DNA of 64,000 nucleotides. Origin: 66-474 sp040255405. GTDB lineage: Bacteria; Pseudomonadota; Gammaproteobacteria; Xanthomonadales; Rhodanobacteraceae. The position numbers were made by a program, and so were the translations under genes. The number at the start of each line of letters is the position of its first letter. Positions within the stretch are counted from its first letter, which is position 1. Shown here piece by piece: positions 35,832 to 47,765 of this stretch. The notes beneath the pieces are model-generated. The model made no database searches, was not told the DNA's origin, and saw nothing but the letters and a program-made list of their open reading frames with translations. The stretch is from assembly GCA_040255405.1 (NCBI GenBank), contig JBDZUX010000008.1, positions 1 to 64,000 on the forward strand, given 5' to 3'.

Positions 35832-36878
35832 ATGGAACCATCAACCGGCTATCGCATCGACGAACTGGCGCGCCGCTTCGGGCTGGAAGCGCGCGGTGAC
35901 GCATCGCGCGTGATCCACGGCGTCGCGCCCCTGGCGCACGCGCAAGCCGAACACCTGGCCTTCCTCGCCAATCCGCGCTACGCCGCCGACCTGGCGCATA
36001 CCGGCGCGGGCGTGGTGGTGTTGCGCGCCAGCCAGGCGGACGCCAGTCCGGTGCCGGTGCTGATCGCCAGCGATCCGTATCTCGCCTACGCCCGCATCGC
36101 CGCATTGTTCGAGCATGCGCCCGCCACGCCGCCCGGCGTCCACCCGGCCGCGGTGGTCGCGGACGGCGCCAGCGTCCATCCATCCGCGAGCATCGGCCCG
36201 CACTGCGTGATCGACGCGGGCGCAGTCATCGAAGCCGGCGCGCGTCTCGGGCCTGCTTGCGTGATCGGGCCGGATTGCACCGTCGGCGCGCAATCGCACC
36301 TCGCCGCGCGCGTCACGCTGGTCACGCGCGTGATGCTGGGCAAGCGCGTGTTGATCCACCCCGGGGCCGTGCTGGGCGCGGACGGCTTCGGCATCGCGCG
36401 CGACCGGGACGGTTGGGCCAAGGTGCCCCAACTCGGCGGCGTGCGCGTCGGCGACGATTGCGAAATCGGCGCCAACACCACGATCGATCGCGGCGCACTG
36501 GAAGACACCATCCTTGAAGACGATGTTCGGCTCGACAACCTGATCCAGATCGCGCACAACGTCCGCATCGGCGCGCACAGCGCGCTGGCCGGCTGTGCGG
36601 CGGTGGCAGGCAGCGCCACCATCGGCCGGGATTGCCTGATCGGCGGCGGCGCGGGCGTGCTCGGTCATCTCGAAGTTGCCGATGGCGTTACCATCACGGC
36701 GAGAACACTCGTGACCCATTCCATCCACGAAGCCGGCGTGTATTCTTCCGGTGCACCGCTCGAAGAAAATCGCGCGTGGCGCCGCAACGCCGCGCGCATG
36801 CGCCAGCTGGACGGCATGGCGCGCCGCATCGCGGCACTCGAAAAACGACTCGAAGCACTGACCAAGGAACGCCATTGA
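35832..36878 (+). CDS. lpxD: UDP-3-O-acyl-glucosamine N-acyltransferase
   Basis: LpxD adds the N-linked hydroxyacyl chain in the third step of lipid A synthesis. The product is 348 residues. The N-terminal uridine-binding domain reads LAFLANPRYAADL, and a left-handed beta-helix follows. The catalytic histidine is in NLIQIAHNVRIGAHS. The final helix (IAALEKRLEALTKERH) is typical. Its stop overlaps the fabZ start by one base. A TACAAT at 35763-35768 followed by GC-rich sequence could be its -10. Confidence 0.97.
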   Translation: MEPSTGYRIDELARRFGLEARGDASRVIHGVAPLAHAQAEHLAFLANPRYAADLAHTGAGVVVLRASQADASPVPVLIASDPYLAYARIAALFEHAPATPPGVHPAAVVADGASVHPSASIGPHCVIDAGAVIEAGARLGPACVIGPDCTVGAQSHLAARVTLVTRVMLGKRVLIHPGAVLGADGFGIARDRDGWAKVPQLGGVRVGDDCEIGANTTIDRGALEDTILEDDVRLDNLIQIAHNVRIGAHSALAGCAAVAGSATIGRDCLIGGGAGVLGHLEVADGVTITARTLVTHSIHEAGVYSSGAPLEENRAWRRNAARMRQLDGMARRIAALEKRLEALTKERH

Positions 36879-37345
36879 TGAACCCCACCACCGCCCCCGT
36901 GAACCTGCCGGTCGACGCGGAGCAGATCGCGGCCATCCTGCCGCACCGTTATCCGTTTCTCATGGTCGATCGGGTGGTCGAACTGGTGCCGGGGCAAAGC
37001 ATCGTCGCCATCAAGAACGTCACGATCAACGAGCCGTTCTTCGTGGGGCACTTCCCGGACCATCCGGTGATGCCGGGCGTGATGATCGTGGAGGCACTGG
37101 CGCAGGCATCGGGGCTGCTGATCGGGTTGTCGGGCACGCTGGCCGACAAGGACGGCCACATTTTCTACCTCGCCAAGGTCGACAATGCCCGCTTCCTGAA
37201 ACCGGTGGTGCCCGGCGATCAACTGCGTCTCGAGGTGCAATTGAAACGCCGCCTCCGCAGCATGGGCATCTTCACCGCACACGCACGTGTCGACGGCGCG
37301 GACGCCGCGACCTGCGAACTGATGTGCGCGGAAACCACGCGGTGA
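36878..37345 (+). CDS. fabZ: 3-hydroxyacyl-ACP dehydratase FabZ
   Basis: FabZ dehydrates 3-hydroxyacyl-ACP in fatty acid elongation and competes with LpxA/LpxD for hydroxyacyl-ACP. The product is 155 residues. The hot-dog fold shows ILPHRYPFLMVDRV and the active-site region FFVGHFPDHPVMPGVMIVEA, with the catalytic histidine and glutamate. It overlaps lpxD by one base and lpxA by three, so the three are translated together. The start is the ATG at 36878. Confidence 0.98.
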   Translation: MNPTTAPVNLPVDAEQIAAILPHRYPFLMVDRVVELVPGQSIVAIKNVTINEPFFVGHFPDHPVMPGVMIVEALAQASGLLIGLSGTLADKDGHIFYLAKVDNARFLKPVVPGDQLRLEVQLKRRLRSMGIFTAHARVDGADAATCELMCAETTR

Positions 37346-38118
37346 GCAATATCCACCCGAGCGCGATCATCGACGCGGGCGCGACGCTCGCCGACGATGT
37401 TGCGATCGGACCGCTCGCCGTGATCGGCGCGGAAGTCGAAATCGGGCCCGGCAGCCGCGTCGATGCGCATGCCCTGGTCCGGGGACCGACCCGCATCGGA
37501 CGGGACAACCACATCGGCGCGTACGCGTCGATCGGGGGCGATCCCCAGGACAAGAAATATCGCGGCGAACGCAGCCGCCTCGAAATCGGCGACGGCAACA
37601 CCTTCCACGAGTTCGTCACAATCAATCGCGGCACGGACGAAGGTGGTGGCGCGACCCGTATCGGCGACGACAACTGGATCATGGCCTACGTGCACGTCGC
37701 GCACGACTGCCACATCGGCAGCCACACCATCTTCGCCAACAATGCGACGCTCGCCGGCCATGTCGAGGTCGGCGATTACGTGGTGCTGGGCGGGTTCGCG
37801 GGGGTGCACCAGTTTTGCAAGGTCGGCGCGCACGCCTTCGCCGCGATGTTCTCGGCGATCAACCGCGACGTGCCGCCTTTCATCTACGTCGCAGGACAGT
37901 TCGCGGTACCGCGCGGCGTGAACGCCGAAGGCCTGAAGCGCCGCGGCTTCGACGTGCAACGCATCGCCGCGATCAAGCGCGCCTACCGCACCCTTTACAT
38001 GTCGCACAAAACGCTGCAGGAAGCGCGGGAGGCGCTGGCCGAGCAGGCCCACGCCAGCGAGGACGTGCGTGCGTTCCGGGATTTCATCGATCGCAGCGAA
38101 CGCTCGCTTGTGAGGTAG
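37342..38118 (+). CDS. lpxA: UDP-N-acetylglucosamine acyltransferase
   Basis: LpxA catalyses the first step of lipid A synthesis. The product is 258 residues of left-handed beta-helix with hexapeptide repeats. It starts at the GTG at 37342 (NIHPSAIIDAGATLADDVAI), which overlaps the fabZ stop. The catalytic histidine lies in MAYVHVAHDCHIGSHTIF. The C-terminal helical part includes LKRRGFDVQRIAAIKRAYR. lpxB follows after 171 bases that contain a TACAAT at 38201-38206, possibly a separate -10 signal. Confidence 0.97.
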   Translation: MSNIHPSAIIDAGATLADDVAIGPLAVIGAEVEIGPGSRVDAHALVRGPTRIGRDNHIGAYASIGGDPQDKKYRGERSRLEIGDGNTFHEFVTINRGTDEGGGATRIGDDNWIMAYVHVAHDCHIGSHTIFANNATLAGHVEVGDYVVLGGFAGVHQFCKVGAHAFAAMFSAINRDVPPFIYVAGQFAVPRGVNAEGLKRRGFDVQRIAAIKRAYRTLYMSHKTLQEAREALAEQAHASEDVRAFRDFIDRSERSLVR

Positions 38119-38289
38119 GGACCAGGGTCCGGAAAGCGTCGCGGCCGCAGCGTGCTTGCAGCCTGGCAAGGTCGAATCCGGCAATCCGCGTCTTTGCTCT
38201 TACAATGCGCAGCCGTGGCTCCACCTGCGCAGCAAATACCCCTCATGGCGCCGGATTTCCGCCTGCGCGGGAATGGCGGCAAGAATCGC

Positions 38290-39501
38290 ATGTCCCAACC
38301 GAGTCCCGCGTTCCGCGTCCCGCGTCCCGTGTTTGCCTTGCTGGCCGGCGAGGATTCCGGCGACCAGCTCGGCGCCGACCTGATCGAAGCCCTGCGCGCG
38401 CGGTTTCCGGACGCGCGCTTCGTGGGGGTGGGCGGTCCTCGCATGCGTGCAGCCGGCTTCGAGGCCTGGCACGACATCGCCGAACTTTCGGTGATGGGGC
38501 TGGCGGAGGTGTTGCACCACCTGCCCCGCCTGTGGCGGTTGCGCAAAGCGCTTGCGGAGCGGCTGACCGCCCTGAAACCGGACGTGTTCATCGGCATCGA
38601 CGCGCCGGATTTCAACCTGGGGCTGGAAAAGCGGCTGAAGCAGGCGGGCATCCGAACCGTGCACTACGTCAGCCCGTCGATCTGGGCGTGGCGCGAGAAT
38701 CGCGCCCGGAAGATCGGCGAGTGCGCCGATCGGGTGCTGTGCCTGTTTCCGATGGAACCTGCGATCTACGCAAGACACGGTGTCGACGCCCGCTTCGTCG
38801 GCCACCCCCTGGCCGACCGCTTTGCGCTGGAGCCGGACCGCGACGCCGCGCGCAAGGATATCGGCATCGACCCCAAGGCACCTGTCCTGGCCGTGTTGCC
38901 CGGCAGCCGCCTTTCGGAAGTCCGTCGACTGGGCAGGATTTTTTTCGAGGCCGCACAACGGGTGGCGGCAGCCATGCCCGGACTGCAGATCGTGGTCCCG
39001 GCGGCCAACGAAAGGTGCCGCGTCGAACTTGAAACCTTGTTGCGGGGTTGGCACGCCGACCCCCGGGTCCCGGATCCCGTGCTGCTCGACGGCCATGCCC
39101 ATCGCGCCATGGTGGCAGCCGACGTGGTGCTGCTGGCGTCCGGCACCGCGGCGCTGGAAGCGATGCTTGCGAAGCGTCCGATGGTGGTCGGGTATCGCAT
39201 CGCACCGTTCACGCACGCCGTCGTCAAGGGACTCGGCATGTTGAAGACGACCGTCTATTCGCTGCCGAACATACTCGCGGATCAAGCGATCGTGCCCGAA
39301 CTGATGCAAGGCGATTGCACGCCCGAACGCCTCGCCGACACGGTGCTCGGCCTGTTCCGCGACAACGACCGGCGCAACGAGCTCGTGCACGAGTTCGAAC
39401 GCATGCACCTTTCGCTGCATACCGGCGGCGGTGCCGCCGCGAGTGCGGCCCGGGCAATCGAGCAACTGCTGCTCCCGGACATGGAGTCGCTCCCGCCATG
39501 A
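38290..39501 (+). CDS. lpxB: Lipid-A-disaccharide synthase
   Basis: LpxB joins UDP-diacylglucosamine and lipid X to form the lipid A disaccharide at the inner membrane. The product is 403 residues. It shows LLAGEDSGDQLGADLIEAL near the N-terminus (usually GEASGD), IDAPDFNLGLEKRLKQAGI and YVSPSIWAWRENRARKI. The start is placed at MSQPSPAFRV (38290); in-frame starts further upstream would run through a repeat-like intergenic stretch. It overlaps the following LTAS-like gene by four bases (ATGA). Confidence 0.96.
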   Translation: MSQPSPAFRVPRPVFALLAGEDSGDQLGADLIEALRARFPDARFVGVGGPRMRAAGFEAWHDIAELSVMGLAEVLHHLPRLWRLRKALAERLTALKPDVFIGIDAPDFNLGLEKRLKQAGIRTVHYVSPSIWAWRENRARKIGECADRVLCLFPMEPAIYARHGVDARFVGHPLADRFALEPDRDAARKDIGIDPKAPVLAVLPGSRLSEVRRLGRIFFEAAQRVAAAMPGLQIVVPAANERCRVELETLLRGWHADPRVPDPVLLDGHAHRAMVAADVVLLASGTAALEAMLAKRPMVVGYRIAPFTHAVVKGLGMLKTTVYSLPNILADQAIVPELMQGDCTPERLADTVLGLFRDNDRRNELVHEFERMHLSLHTGGGAAASAARAIEQLLLPDMESLPP

Positions 39502-41228
39502 ACGTTGCCACCCGGTTGCTCGATCAGGCGCGTTGGCGCCAGGCCTGGCGACCCGTCCTCGCGTTGTTGGTGTTGCTCACGACCGTGTGGCTGGGTCCGC
39601 TGGGCGAGCACACGGTTCTCGAATCCGCCTTCGCGGCGTGCATCCTCGCCGGATCGATCCTGCTCGCGATCGCCGCCAGCCGGCGCGTGACGTTCGGGGC
39701 GGTCGTGGGTTGCCTGCCGATGCTGCTGCTGGTGCTCGCCGCCAACCTGAAGTTCCGTTACCTGTCGACGCCGCTTTTGGCGCCCGATCTCGTCTATTAC
39801 TTCAACGCGGAGATCGCCGAAACGCTGCTGCGCTATCCGTTCATCATCGCGGCGATCGCGGCTGCACTCGTGCTGGTGCCTCTGTTGCTGGTGCTGTTGT
39901 GGCGCGGCGACATCCGGGGCGCGCGCGGGGCCCGCGGCAGGCGCGCCATCGCGATCGGCGCCGCCGCCACACTGCTGGCCGTGATCTTGTACCCCCAAGG
40001 TCCTTTCGCGACGGTGTATGAAAAGGGCATGTGGGAAGCGATGATCGACCAGAGCTTCGTGTCGGATTTCATCGTGTCGATTCCCAACGCGCACGTCCGG
40101 GAGCCGCACTTCCTGCCCGCGGATGCCACGCGCGACAACTGGCACGATCTCGCTGCCGCCGCCGCGGATGTCCCGCCTCGGCCGGACATCGTCGCGGTGC
40201 TGGAGGAAAGCACGTTCGATCCGCGCATGCTGACCGCGTGCACCTCGAGGTTTTGCGACGCGCAGATGTTCCACGCGGACGCGAACACCATCGCGCACGG
40301 CTGGATGAATGTGCACACCTGGGGCGGCGGCACCTGGACCAGCGAATTCGCCTTCCTCTCGGGCCTGCCGCACACGCTGTTCGGGCCGGCCGGCATCTAT
40401 GCGCCGTTCAATCTCGCGCCGCGCATCCGATTCACGCTGCCACGCCTGCTGGATGCCGACGGTTACCGCACCGTCGGCATCTATCCCACCGACGGCGATT
40501 TCATGAACGGCCGCGACGCCTACGCCGACTATGGCTTCGACGCGTTCCACGGTGGCCGCGAGCTGGGACTGGGCTGGGGCGCGACCGATGCGGAGGTGTT
40601 CCGCGCGTTCGAGCGCGTGTTCGAAACGGAACGGGAAAAGGCACACGGCAAGCCGCTGTTCGTGTTCTTGCTGACCCTGCACCAGCATGGCCCGCACATG
40701 ACGCCACTCTCCGAGTTGCCGGCGCCGTACGACAAGCCGCTGTTCACGGACAAGCTCGCACCCGGCAACGCGGCGCTGGATGATTGGCTGAACCTCAACC
40801 TCGCCAATTACCTGCAGCGCCTGGCGATGTCCGATGCGGCGCTTGCACAGCTGGAGGGATTCCTCCGCCACGACGGCCACCCGGTGCTACTGTTGCATTT
40901 CGGCGATCACCAGCCCTCGTTCGACGGCGCGATCAACACGCTCGCCAAGACGGTGCCTCCCACGGTACCCGATCCCCAGTACGTGACGTACTACATGTTG
41001 AAGGGTTTCAACCTGCCGATCCGGCGCGAAGACTATCCGGTGCTCGACATCAGTTACCTCGGATCGCTGCTGCTGGATGCCGCGACCCTGCCGCGCAACC
41101 CGTTCTTCATTGCCAACACGTTGTTGCGCGATCGCTGCGACGGCCACGATCTCGACTGCCGCAATGTGGCGCTGCGCGACTCGTACCGCGCATATGTGTT
41201 CGGGGACCTGCATGATCTTGCCGATTGA
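39498..41228 (+). CDS. LTA-synthase-like membrane sulfatase/phosphoglycerol transferase
   Basis: The product is 576 residues. Five hydrophobic segments precede a periplasmic alkaline-phosphatase-superfamily domain of the LtaS/OpgB type. Visible elements are the metal site VAVLEESTFDPRML, a nucleophile-threonine region THTW-type segment WGGGTWTSEFAFLSGLP (compare GKTSDSEF in LtaS), LHQHGPHMTP and LLHFGDHQPSF. Relatives transfer phosphoglycerol or phosphoethanolamine from phospholipids to glycans or lipids. It overlaps lpxB by four bases and rnhB by 17, so it is embedded in the lipid A operon. The acceptor is unknown; a lipid A, core or periplasmic glucan substituent is plausible. Confidence 0.88.
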   Translation: MNVATRLLDQARWRQAWRPVLALLVLLTTVWLGPLGEHTVLESAFAACILAGSILLAIAASRRVTFGAVVGCLPMLLLVLAANLKFRYLSTPLLAPDLVYYFNAEIAETLLRYPFIIAAIAAALVLVPLLLVLLWRGDIRGARGARGRRAIAIGAAATLLAVILYPQGPFATVYEKGMWEAMIDQSFVSDFIVSIPNAHVREPHFLPADATRDNWHDLAAAAADVPPRPDIVAVLEESTFDPRMLTACTSRFCDAQMFHADANTIAHGWMNVHTWGGGTWTSEFAFLSGLPHTLFGPAGIYAPFNLAPRIRFTLPRLLDADGYRTVGIYPTDGDFMNGRDAYADYGFDAFHGGRELGLGWGATDAEVFRAFERVFETEREKAHGKPLFVFLLTLHQHGPHMTPLSELPAPYDKPLFTDKLAPGNAALDDWLNLNLANYLQRLAMSDAALAQLEGFLRHDGHPVLLLHFGDHQPSFDGAINTLAKTVPPTVPDPQYVTYYMLKGFNLPIRREDYPVLDISYLGSLLLDAATLPRNPFFIANTLLRDRCDGHDLDCRNVALRDSYRAYVFGDLHDLAD

Positions 41229-41898
41229 CGACGGCGACAACTTCGCCACGCTGCCGCCGCACAAGCTTCGGCGCTGGCCGGATGTCGGCGACCTCGCCGG
41301 CGTGGACGAGGCGGGCTGCGCGCCGCTGGCCGGTCCCGTGGTCGTCGCGGCCGTGATCCTCGATCCGGCTTCGCGTATCAATGGACTGGACGATTCCAAG
41401 GTCCTGCCGGAGTCGACGCGCGAAAAGCTCTACGCACGCATCGTGGCGCGAGCCGTGGCATGGAGCGTCGTGGCCGTCGGCGTCGAAGAGATCGACCGCG
41501 TCAACATTTTCCATGCGCGGATGGCAGGCATGGTTCGCGCGCTCGAGCGCCTGACCCGCGTGCCGCGCTTCGCGCTGATCGACGGCAACCACTTGCCGCG
41601 AATGCTGCCCTGCCCCGCACGCGCATTGGTGGACGGCGACGCGATCGCACCGTCAATCAGTGCGGCGTCGATCATCGCCAAGGTCACCCGCGACCGGCTG
41701 ATGCGGGAGATGGACGCGCGCTGGCCCGGCTACGGCTTCGCCCGGCACAAGGGTTATCCCACCCCGGGGCATCGCGAGGCGCTGCAACGGCTGGGGCCGT
41801 GCCCCGAACACCGGCGCAGTTTCGCCCCGGTGCGTGCAGTGTGCGCGGAAGAGCCGGTGCCGGTGCCTGTCCAGGCGCAACTCCTGAACCCGTTGTGA
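41212..41898 (+). CDS. rnhB: Ribonuclease HII with altered GRG motif
   Basis: RNase HII cuts at ribonucleotides embedded in DNA. The product is 228 residues, matching RNase HII along its length: INGLDDSKVLPESTREKLYA, AWSVVAVGVEEIDRVNIFHA and AIAPSISAASIIAKVTRDRL. The catalytic Asp32 and Glu33 are present. The next residues read AGCAPLAGPVV, where bacterial enzymes normally have AGRGPLAGPVV, so the GRG motif that recognises the RNA-DNA junction is Gly35-Cys36-Ala37. The ATG at 41212 lies inside the upstream gene. A remnant of a redoxin-like reading frame begins at its stop codon. Confidence 0.93.
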   Translation: MILPIDDGDNFATLPPHKLRRWPDVGDLAGVDEAGCAPLAGPVVVAAVILDPASRINGLDDSKVLPESTREKLYARIVARAVAWSVVAVGVEEIDRVNIFHARMAGMVRALERLTRVPRFALIDGNHLPRMLPCPARALVDGDAIAPSISAASIIAKVTRDRLMREMDARWPGYGFARHKGYPTPGHREALQRLGPCPEHRRSFAPVRAVCAEEPVPVPVQAQLLNPL

Positions 41899-42050
41899 CA
41901 GAGCGCCCAGGGCTGATCCTGTTGCACCGCAACGGCACCGTGGCCAGCGTCCATGTCGGCTACGACGAGGAAATGCTCAACCGGCTGGCTGCCGAAATCA
42001 CGAAACTCCTCAACGAGCCTGTGCCGCCGCCGGCAACCACCGTTTCCGGC
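41895..42050 (+). pseudogene. Possible redoxin C-terminal remnant between rnhB and dnaE
   Basis: A frame starting with the GTG at 41895 (GTGA overlap with the rnhB stop) encodes RPGLILLHRNGTVASVHVGY, then DEEMLNRLAAEITKLLNEP. This has the pattern of the last beta strand pair and helix of TlpA/AhpC-type thioredoxin-fold proteins (ID-x-DG-x-V-x3-VG, then a final helix). No CxxC or N-terminal part exists here. After about 42050 the translation becomes shadow-like and runs into dnaE. It is most likely a relic, or a very short coupled protein. Confidence 0.35.
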
Positions 42051-42163
42051 CCGGTGGCCGTGCCTTCGCACCCGCATTGGCGAGATCGATGCACGCCGCA
42101 AAAAACAAGCTTGCCGCACCCGCGCGGCGACAATAGGCTTGCACGGATACCACGAACCCCGTC

Positions 42164-45756
<3,593 letters not shown>

Positions 45757-45757
<1 letters not shown>

Positions 45758-45838
45758 AAACCGGGGTCAAAGTGCAATTTCGCGCTTTTGCGCCGCCATT
45801 CATTGGTGCGAATGGGAAATTGCTCTGACCCCGGTTTT
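45757..45838. repeat. Large imperfect palindrome at the dnaE 3' end
   Basis: The left arm 45757-45780 (AAAACCGGGGTCA, then a GCAATTT block) and the right arm 45817-45838 (AAATTGC, then TGACCCCGGTTTT) are near-perfect inverted copies of 24 and 22 bases. A 36-base interior has its own CATTC/GAATG pairing. The left arm begins in the last base of the dnaE stop codon. The form is like that of repeats mobilised by REP-associated tyrosine transposases; as RNA it would make a strong hairpin and may end dnaE transcripts. Confidence 0.85.
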
Positions 45839-45845
45839 GGGTCGG

Positions 45846-45851
45846 TATAAT
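45846..45851 (+). promoter_or_regulatory. Candidate -10 element for accA
   Basis: A perfect TATAAT followed by CGCCGC lies 28 bases before the accA start and just after the palindrome. TTGCTC at 45820-45825, inside the palindrome arm, is 20 bases upstream, too far for an ideal -35. Confidence 0.4.
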
Positions 45852-45879
45852 CGCCGCTTCGCCGGATCAGACGCAGTGA

Positions 45880-46836
45880 ATGAATCCCAATTTCCTTGAT
45901 TTCGAGCAGCCGATCGCCGAGCTGGAAGACAAGCTGCGCGAGCTGACCGCCGCCGGTCGCGACAATGCCATCGACGTTGACGACGAGGTCGGCAAGCTGC
46001 GCTCGAAGCTGCGCGGCAAGACCGCCGAAATCTTCCGCGACCTTTCGCCGTGGCAGATCACGCAACTGTCGCGCCACCCAGGACGTCCGTACACCAACGA
46101 CTACCTCGCGGTGATCTGCGACGAATTCCACGAGCTCGCGGGCGACCGGATGTATGCCGACGACGCCGCCATCGTGGGCGGACTGGCGCGCGTGATCGGC
46201 CGGCCAGTGATGGTGATCGGGCATCAGAAGGGTCGCGACATCAAATCCAAGGTACGCCGCAACTTCGGCATGCCGCGCCCGGAAGGCTACCGCAAGGCGC
46301 TGCGCCTGATGAAGATGGCCGAACGTTTCGGCCTGCCCATCCTCACCTTCATCGACACGCCCGGCGCCTACCCCGGCGTCGGCGCCGAGGAACGTGGCCA
46401 GAGCGAAGCCATCGCCCGCAACCTCGAGGAGATGGCCGGGCTGAAGGTGCCGATCGTGTGCACCGTGATCGGCGAAGGCGGTTCCGGCGGCGCGCTGGCG
46501 ATTGGCGTCGGCGATCGCGTCAACATGCTGCAGTATTCGACCTATTCGGTGATCTCGCCCGAGGGTTGCGCGTCGATCCTGTGGAAGAACGCCGGCCGCG
46601 CCAAGGACGCCGCTGAAGCGTTGGGCCTCACCGCGCCGCGCCTCAAGGAACTCGGCCTGATCGACAAGATCATCCGTGAGCCCACCGGCGGCGCACACCG
46701 CAATCCACGTTCCATGGCGATCCGCCTGAAGGCCGTCCTGCTGAACGAACTCGACGAACTGCAGGCATTGTCGGTGGAGCAATTACTCGAACAACGCTAC
46801 CAGCGCCTGCGCGGTTACGGCGCGTACCAGGATTGA
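45880..46836 (+). CDS. accA: Acetyl-CoA carboxylase carboxyltransferase subunit alpha
   Basis: AccA pairs with AccD to transfer carboxyl from carboxybiotin to acetyl-CoA, the first step of fatty acid synthesis. The product is 318 residues (E. coli 319). It reads FLDFEQPIAELEDKLRELTA at the start, then ILTFIDTPGAYPGVGAEERG and VIGEGGSGGALAIGVGDRVN in the crotonase-like core. The ATG at 45880 gives the standard N-terminus. A degenerate hairpin repeat lies just downstream. Confidence 0.98.
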   Translation: MNPNFLDFEQPIAELEDKLRELTAAGRDNAIDVDDEVGKLRSKLRGKTAEIFRDLSPWQITQLSRHPGRPYTNDYLAVICDEFHELAGDRMYADDAAIVGGLARVIGRPVMVIGHQKGRDIKSKVRRNFGMPRPEGYRKALRLMKMAERFGLPILTFIDTPGAYPGVGAEERGQSEAIARNLEEMAGLKVPIVCTVIGEGGSGGALAIGVGDRVNMLQYSTYSVISPEGCASILWKNAGRAKDAAEALGLTAPRLKELGLIDKIIREPTGGAHRNPRSMAIRLKAVLLNELDELQALSVEQLLEQRYQRLRGYGAYQD

Positions 46837-46870
46837 ACCAATACCGGTGCGCTGAATCCTCAAACCGGTT

Positions 46871-46908
46871 CCGGACTCGGGCCTGCGGCCCGCTCCGGAA
46901 TGACGAGC
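46871..46908. repeat. Degenerate hairpin repeat after accA
   Basis: CCGGACTCGGGCC (46871-46883) and GGCCCGCTCCGG (46887-46898) form an imperfect stem, followed by AATGACGAG. The end matches the CCCCGGAATGACG arm of the element at 52181-52300, so this looks like a shortened member of the same interspersed family. It may act as a transcript end for accA. Confidence 0.6.
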
Positions 46909-47012
46909 AACGGCGGCGTTGACCCGCAACCATCGGCGTCCCTCCCGAGGCGCGAGCCACGCGCTACCCCGGCGCGCTACCATCGACGTACCCCGCCGCG
47001 ATGGAGCCGCCC

Positions 47013-47762
47013 ATGGCCACCGAATCCGCCTCGAAACTGGCGGTCCTGATCGATGCCGACAACGCGCAACCATCGCTGCTCGATGCGCTGCTCGCGGAAA
47101 TCGCCAAGTACGGCACCGCGCATGTCAAGCGTGCCTACGGGGACTGGACCGACAACCACCTCAAAAGCTGGAAGGACACGCTGCTGAAGCAGTCGATCCA
47201 GCCGATGCAGCAATTCGGCTACACGCGCGGCAAGAATTCCACGGATTCCGCGCTGATCATCGATGCCATGGACCTGCTGTATTCCGGCCGTTTCGACGGC
47301 TTCTGCATCGTCTCCAGCGACAGCGACTTCACGCGGCTGGCCGGGCGCCTGCGCGAATCCGGGCTGATCGTGTACGGCTTCGGTGAACGCAAGACGCCGG
47401 AGCCGTTCGTCGCCGCGTGCGACAAGTTCGTGTACGTCGAAAACCTCTCCGGCAAACCCGACGAGCCCACCCCGGAAAAGCCCCGCACGGCGGCACAGTT
47501 GAAGCAGGATTCCGCGCTGGTCAACCTGCTGCGCAACGCGGTGGAAGCGGCTTCGGACGACGAGGGCTGGGCCGGCCTCGGGCCGGTCGGCTCGATCATC
47601 AGCAAGCAGCGTCCCGACTTCGACGCGCGCAGCTACGGCTACGGCAAGCTGAGCGACCTGATCACCGCGACGACGCTGTTCGATATCGAGCGGCGCAGCG
47701 CCGGAGAAGGTCGTGCCAAGACCATCCACGTCCGCAATCGCGCCAAATCCGGCAAGGCTTGA
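47013..47762 (+). CDS. NYN-domain (PIN-like) nuclease with OST-HTH/LOTUS domain
   Basis: The product is 249 residues. The N-terminal NYN/LabA-type PIN domain shows AVLIDADNAQPSLLDALLAE, NSTDSALIIDAMDLLYSGRF and CIVSSDSDFTRLAGRLRESG, which carry the conserved aspartates of a metal-dependent RNase. Residues about 165-235 form an OST-HTH/LOTUS winged helix (GPVGSIISKQRPDFDARSYG, then YGKLSDLI), a probable RNA-binding module. GGAG lies six bases before the ATG at 47013; an ATG at 47001 is in frame. It precedes tilS by three bases and so is co-transcribed with a tRNA-modification gene. The RNA target is unknown. Confidence 0.88.
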   Translation: MATESASKLAVLIDADNAQPSLLDALLAEIAKYGTAHVKRAYGDWTDNHLKSWKDTLLKQSIQPMQQFGYTRGKNSTDSALIIDAMDLLYSGRFDGFCIVSSDSDFTRLAGRLRESGLIVYGFGERKTPEPFVAACDKFVYVENLSGKPDEPTPEKPRTAAQLKQDSALVNLLRNAVEAASDDEGWAGLGPVGSIISKQRPDFDARSYGYGKLSDLITATTLFDIERRSAGEGRAKTIHVRNRAKSGKA

Positions 47763-47765
47763 ACC

